Positions 63,351-64,000 of a DNA stretch of 64,000 nt are shown here, one piece after another (positions within the stretch are counted from its first letter, which is position 1; each line of letters begins with the position of its first letter). Where the stretch lies: contig NC_034012.1 in NCBI RefSeq assembly GCF_000346465.2, positions 9,966,294-10,030,293 of the forward strand, written 5' to 3'. This stretch comes from Prunus persica. Its lineage: Eukaryota; Streptophyta; Magnoliopsida; Rosales; Rosaceae. The notes beneath the pieces were generated by a model. The model ran no database searches. It worked only from the letters and a program-made list of their open reading frames with translations, and was not told the DNA's origin. A program made the translations under genes and the position numbers.

Positions 63351-64000
63351 TTATCCGTTTTGATGTAGTTCTTGTGGTGGTAAGGTAAAGTTTCCTATTG
63401 GTCCGAAAATTATTGACGGTCAACAAGTTAACTTTCTTTTATGTACGAGCGTGCCATTGTTAACGGCTAAAAAACCTCAACAAACTATGAAATGTAATAA
63501 CTTGTGCCTCAAGCTATTGACTTTGATCAAGTAATTGTGAATTTGGATGAAGAATATCTTCCAATAAGTTCTTTTCTTGCCTCAAGCGGGTGAGGACTTT
63601 ACAATTTCCCACTGTAAAACTAGTAAGTCTAGCCAAAAATGAATGTTGCAAATAAAACAAAGGCTTATTTACTATAGTACCACTTGAAACTATGGTCAAT
63701 TCTCACTTTACCACTTGAAAGTTAAAGTGACCTAAAATGCCACCTTGACCAAGGTTTGGTAGTTCACTTTACCCCTCATCGTTAACTCAGTTAAAAATTC
63801 TGTTAAAGATGATGGCATGGCATGAAAGGGACCTACCTTTGTGCTGAAATGTGTCACATATGAAAATAATAATAATAATAATTAATATTTCTTTTCAAAA
63901 ATATATTTTTAAAATATTGTTTTTTTCTCTCTCCATCTCTCTCTCCCCATCTCTCCTTCTCCATTCTTCCCAACCCATCGATTCAATATTCCCCAGTGCC
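63351..64000. other. Right edge, no gene seen
   Basis: AT-rich with a short (AAT)n near 63864 and a CT tract near 63925. The stretch TACCACTTGAAACTATGGTC and TACCACTTGAAAGTTAAAGTG (63680-63740) looks like the edge of a repeat element that continues beyond the window. Confidence 0.45.

Noticed and set aside
1..64000. tRNA genes
   Set aside because: No cloverleaf with A/B boxes was recognised by eye; the TGGTATCA hits are retroelement primer-binding sites.
1..64000. A previously undescribed biological system
   Set aside because: All strong signals are explained by known classes (RLP cluster, LTR elements, TRIM, MITEs, LINE, duplicated gene fragments). The unusual points are reported individually above.

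Overview
This is a plant nuclear genomic window from a draft assembly with two N gaps. It is A+T-rich and packed with LTR retrotransposons, MITEs and a Cassandra TRIM element. It holds fragments of plant organellar RNA-editing and N-glycosylation genes and a small cluster of intronless receptor-like protein (RLP) genes. A woody dicot, probably of the rose family, fits the gene and repeat style, but that is inference and no sequence feature proves it.

The only host genes that look intact are three tandem RLP genes on the + strand (31069-33294, 36430-38685, 47917-50184). Each encodes a signal peptide, an LRR N-cap, about 20 LRRs with an island, a C-cap, one membrane helix and a short tail, with no kinase. 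They resemble the RLP2/RLP3(RFO2)/PSY-receptor branch. All share the same TATA box and 5' leader, and two (RLP-A and RLP-C) keep a duplicated upstream module. A third copy of that module near 63.1 kb has no gene behind it inside the window.

Around the cluster lie broken copies of two unrelated housekeeping genes. One is a MORF/DAG-type organellar RNA-editing factor: its exon at 6.26-14.79 kb is cut by two transposons, and further pieces lie at 5.1, 35.8 and 45.5-45.95 kb. The other is ALG2, the ER mannosyltransferase: exon pieces run from 50.9 to 61.4 kb, split by a Ty3/gypsy and a Ty1/copia element, and the next exon sits alone at 15.55 kb. At 45.95 kb a MORF piece is fused directly to an RLP piece.

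Mobile elements, left to right: copia-1 (104-4866, +, broken ORF); the end of a CACTA element (to 6097); a 2.36-kb solo LTR (6513-8873); a 5.7-kb TIR element of Pack-MULE type carrying a copper-chaperone exon (8947-14678); a large LTR element without recognisable pol, with identical LTRs (15768-21653); a long-TIR element hosting another solo LTR (21806-23658); a complete Cassandra TRIM with a 5S-like domain (23729-24366); a truncated inverted copy of the 2.36-kb LTR (24375-26035); a 5'-truncated LINE (26213-28110, -); several MITEs (28.6-30.6 kb); copia-2 (40337-45357, +, intact 1447-codon ORF but an altered integrase catalytic residue); a truncated gypsy (about 51139-54918, +); and copia-3 (55378-60685, -, two frameshifts and an altered protease motif).

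No new defence or regulatory system was found. The most interesting points are the captured copper-chaperone exon, the covarying GCCGTTCGGC-type palindromes in the pol-less LTR element, the chimeric MORF/RLP/ALG2 duplication debris, and the active-site losses in otherwise well-preserved retroelements.
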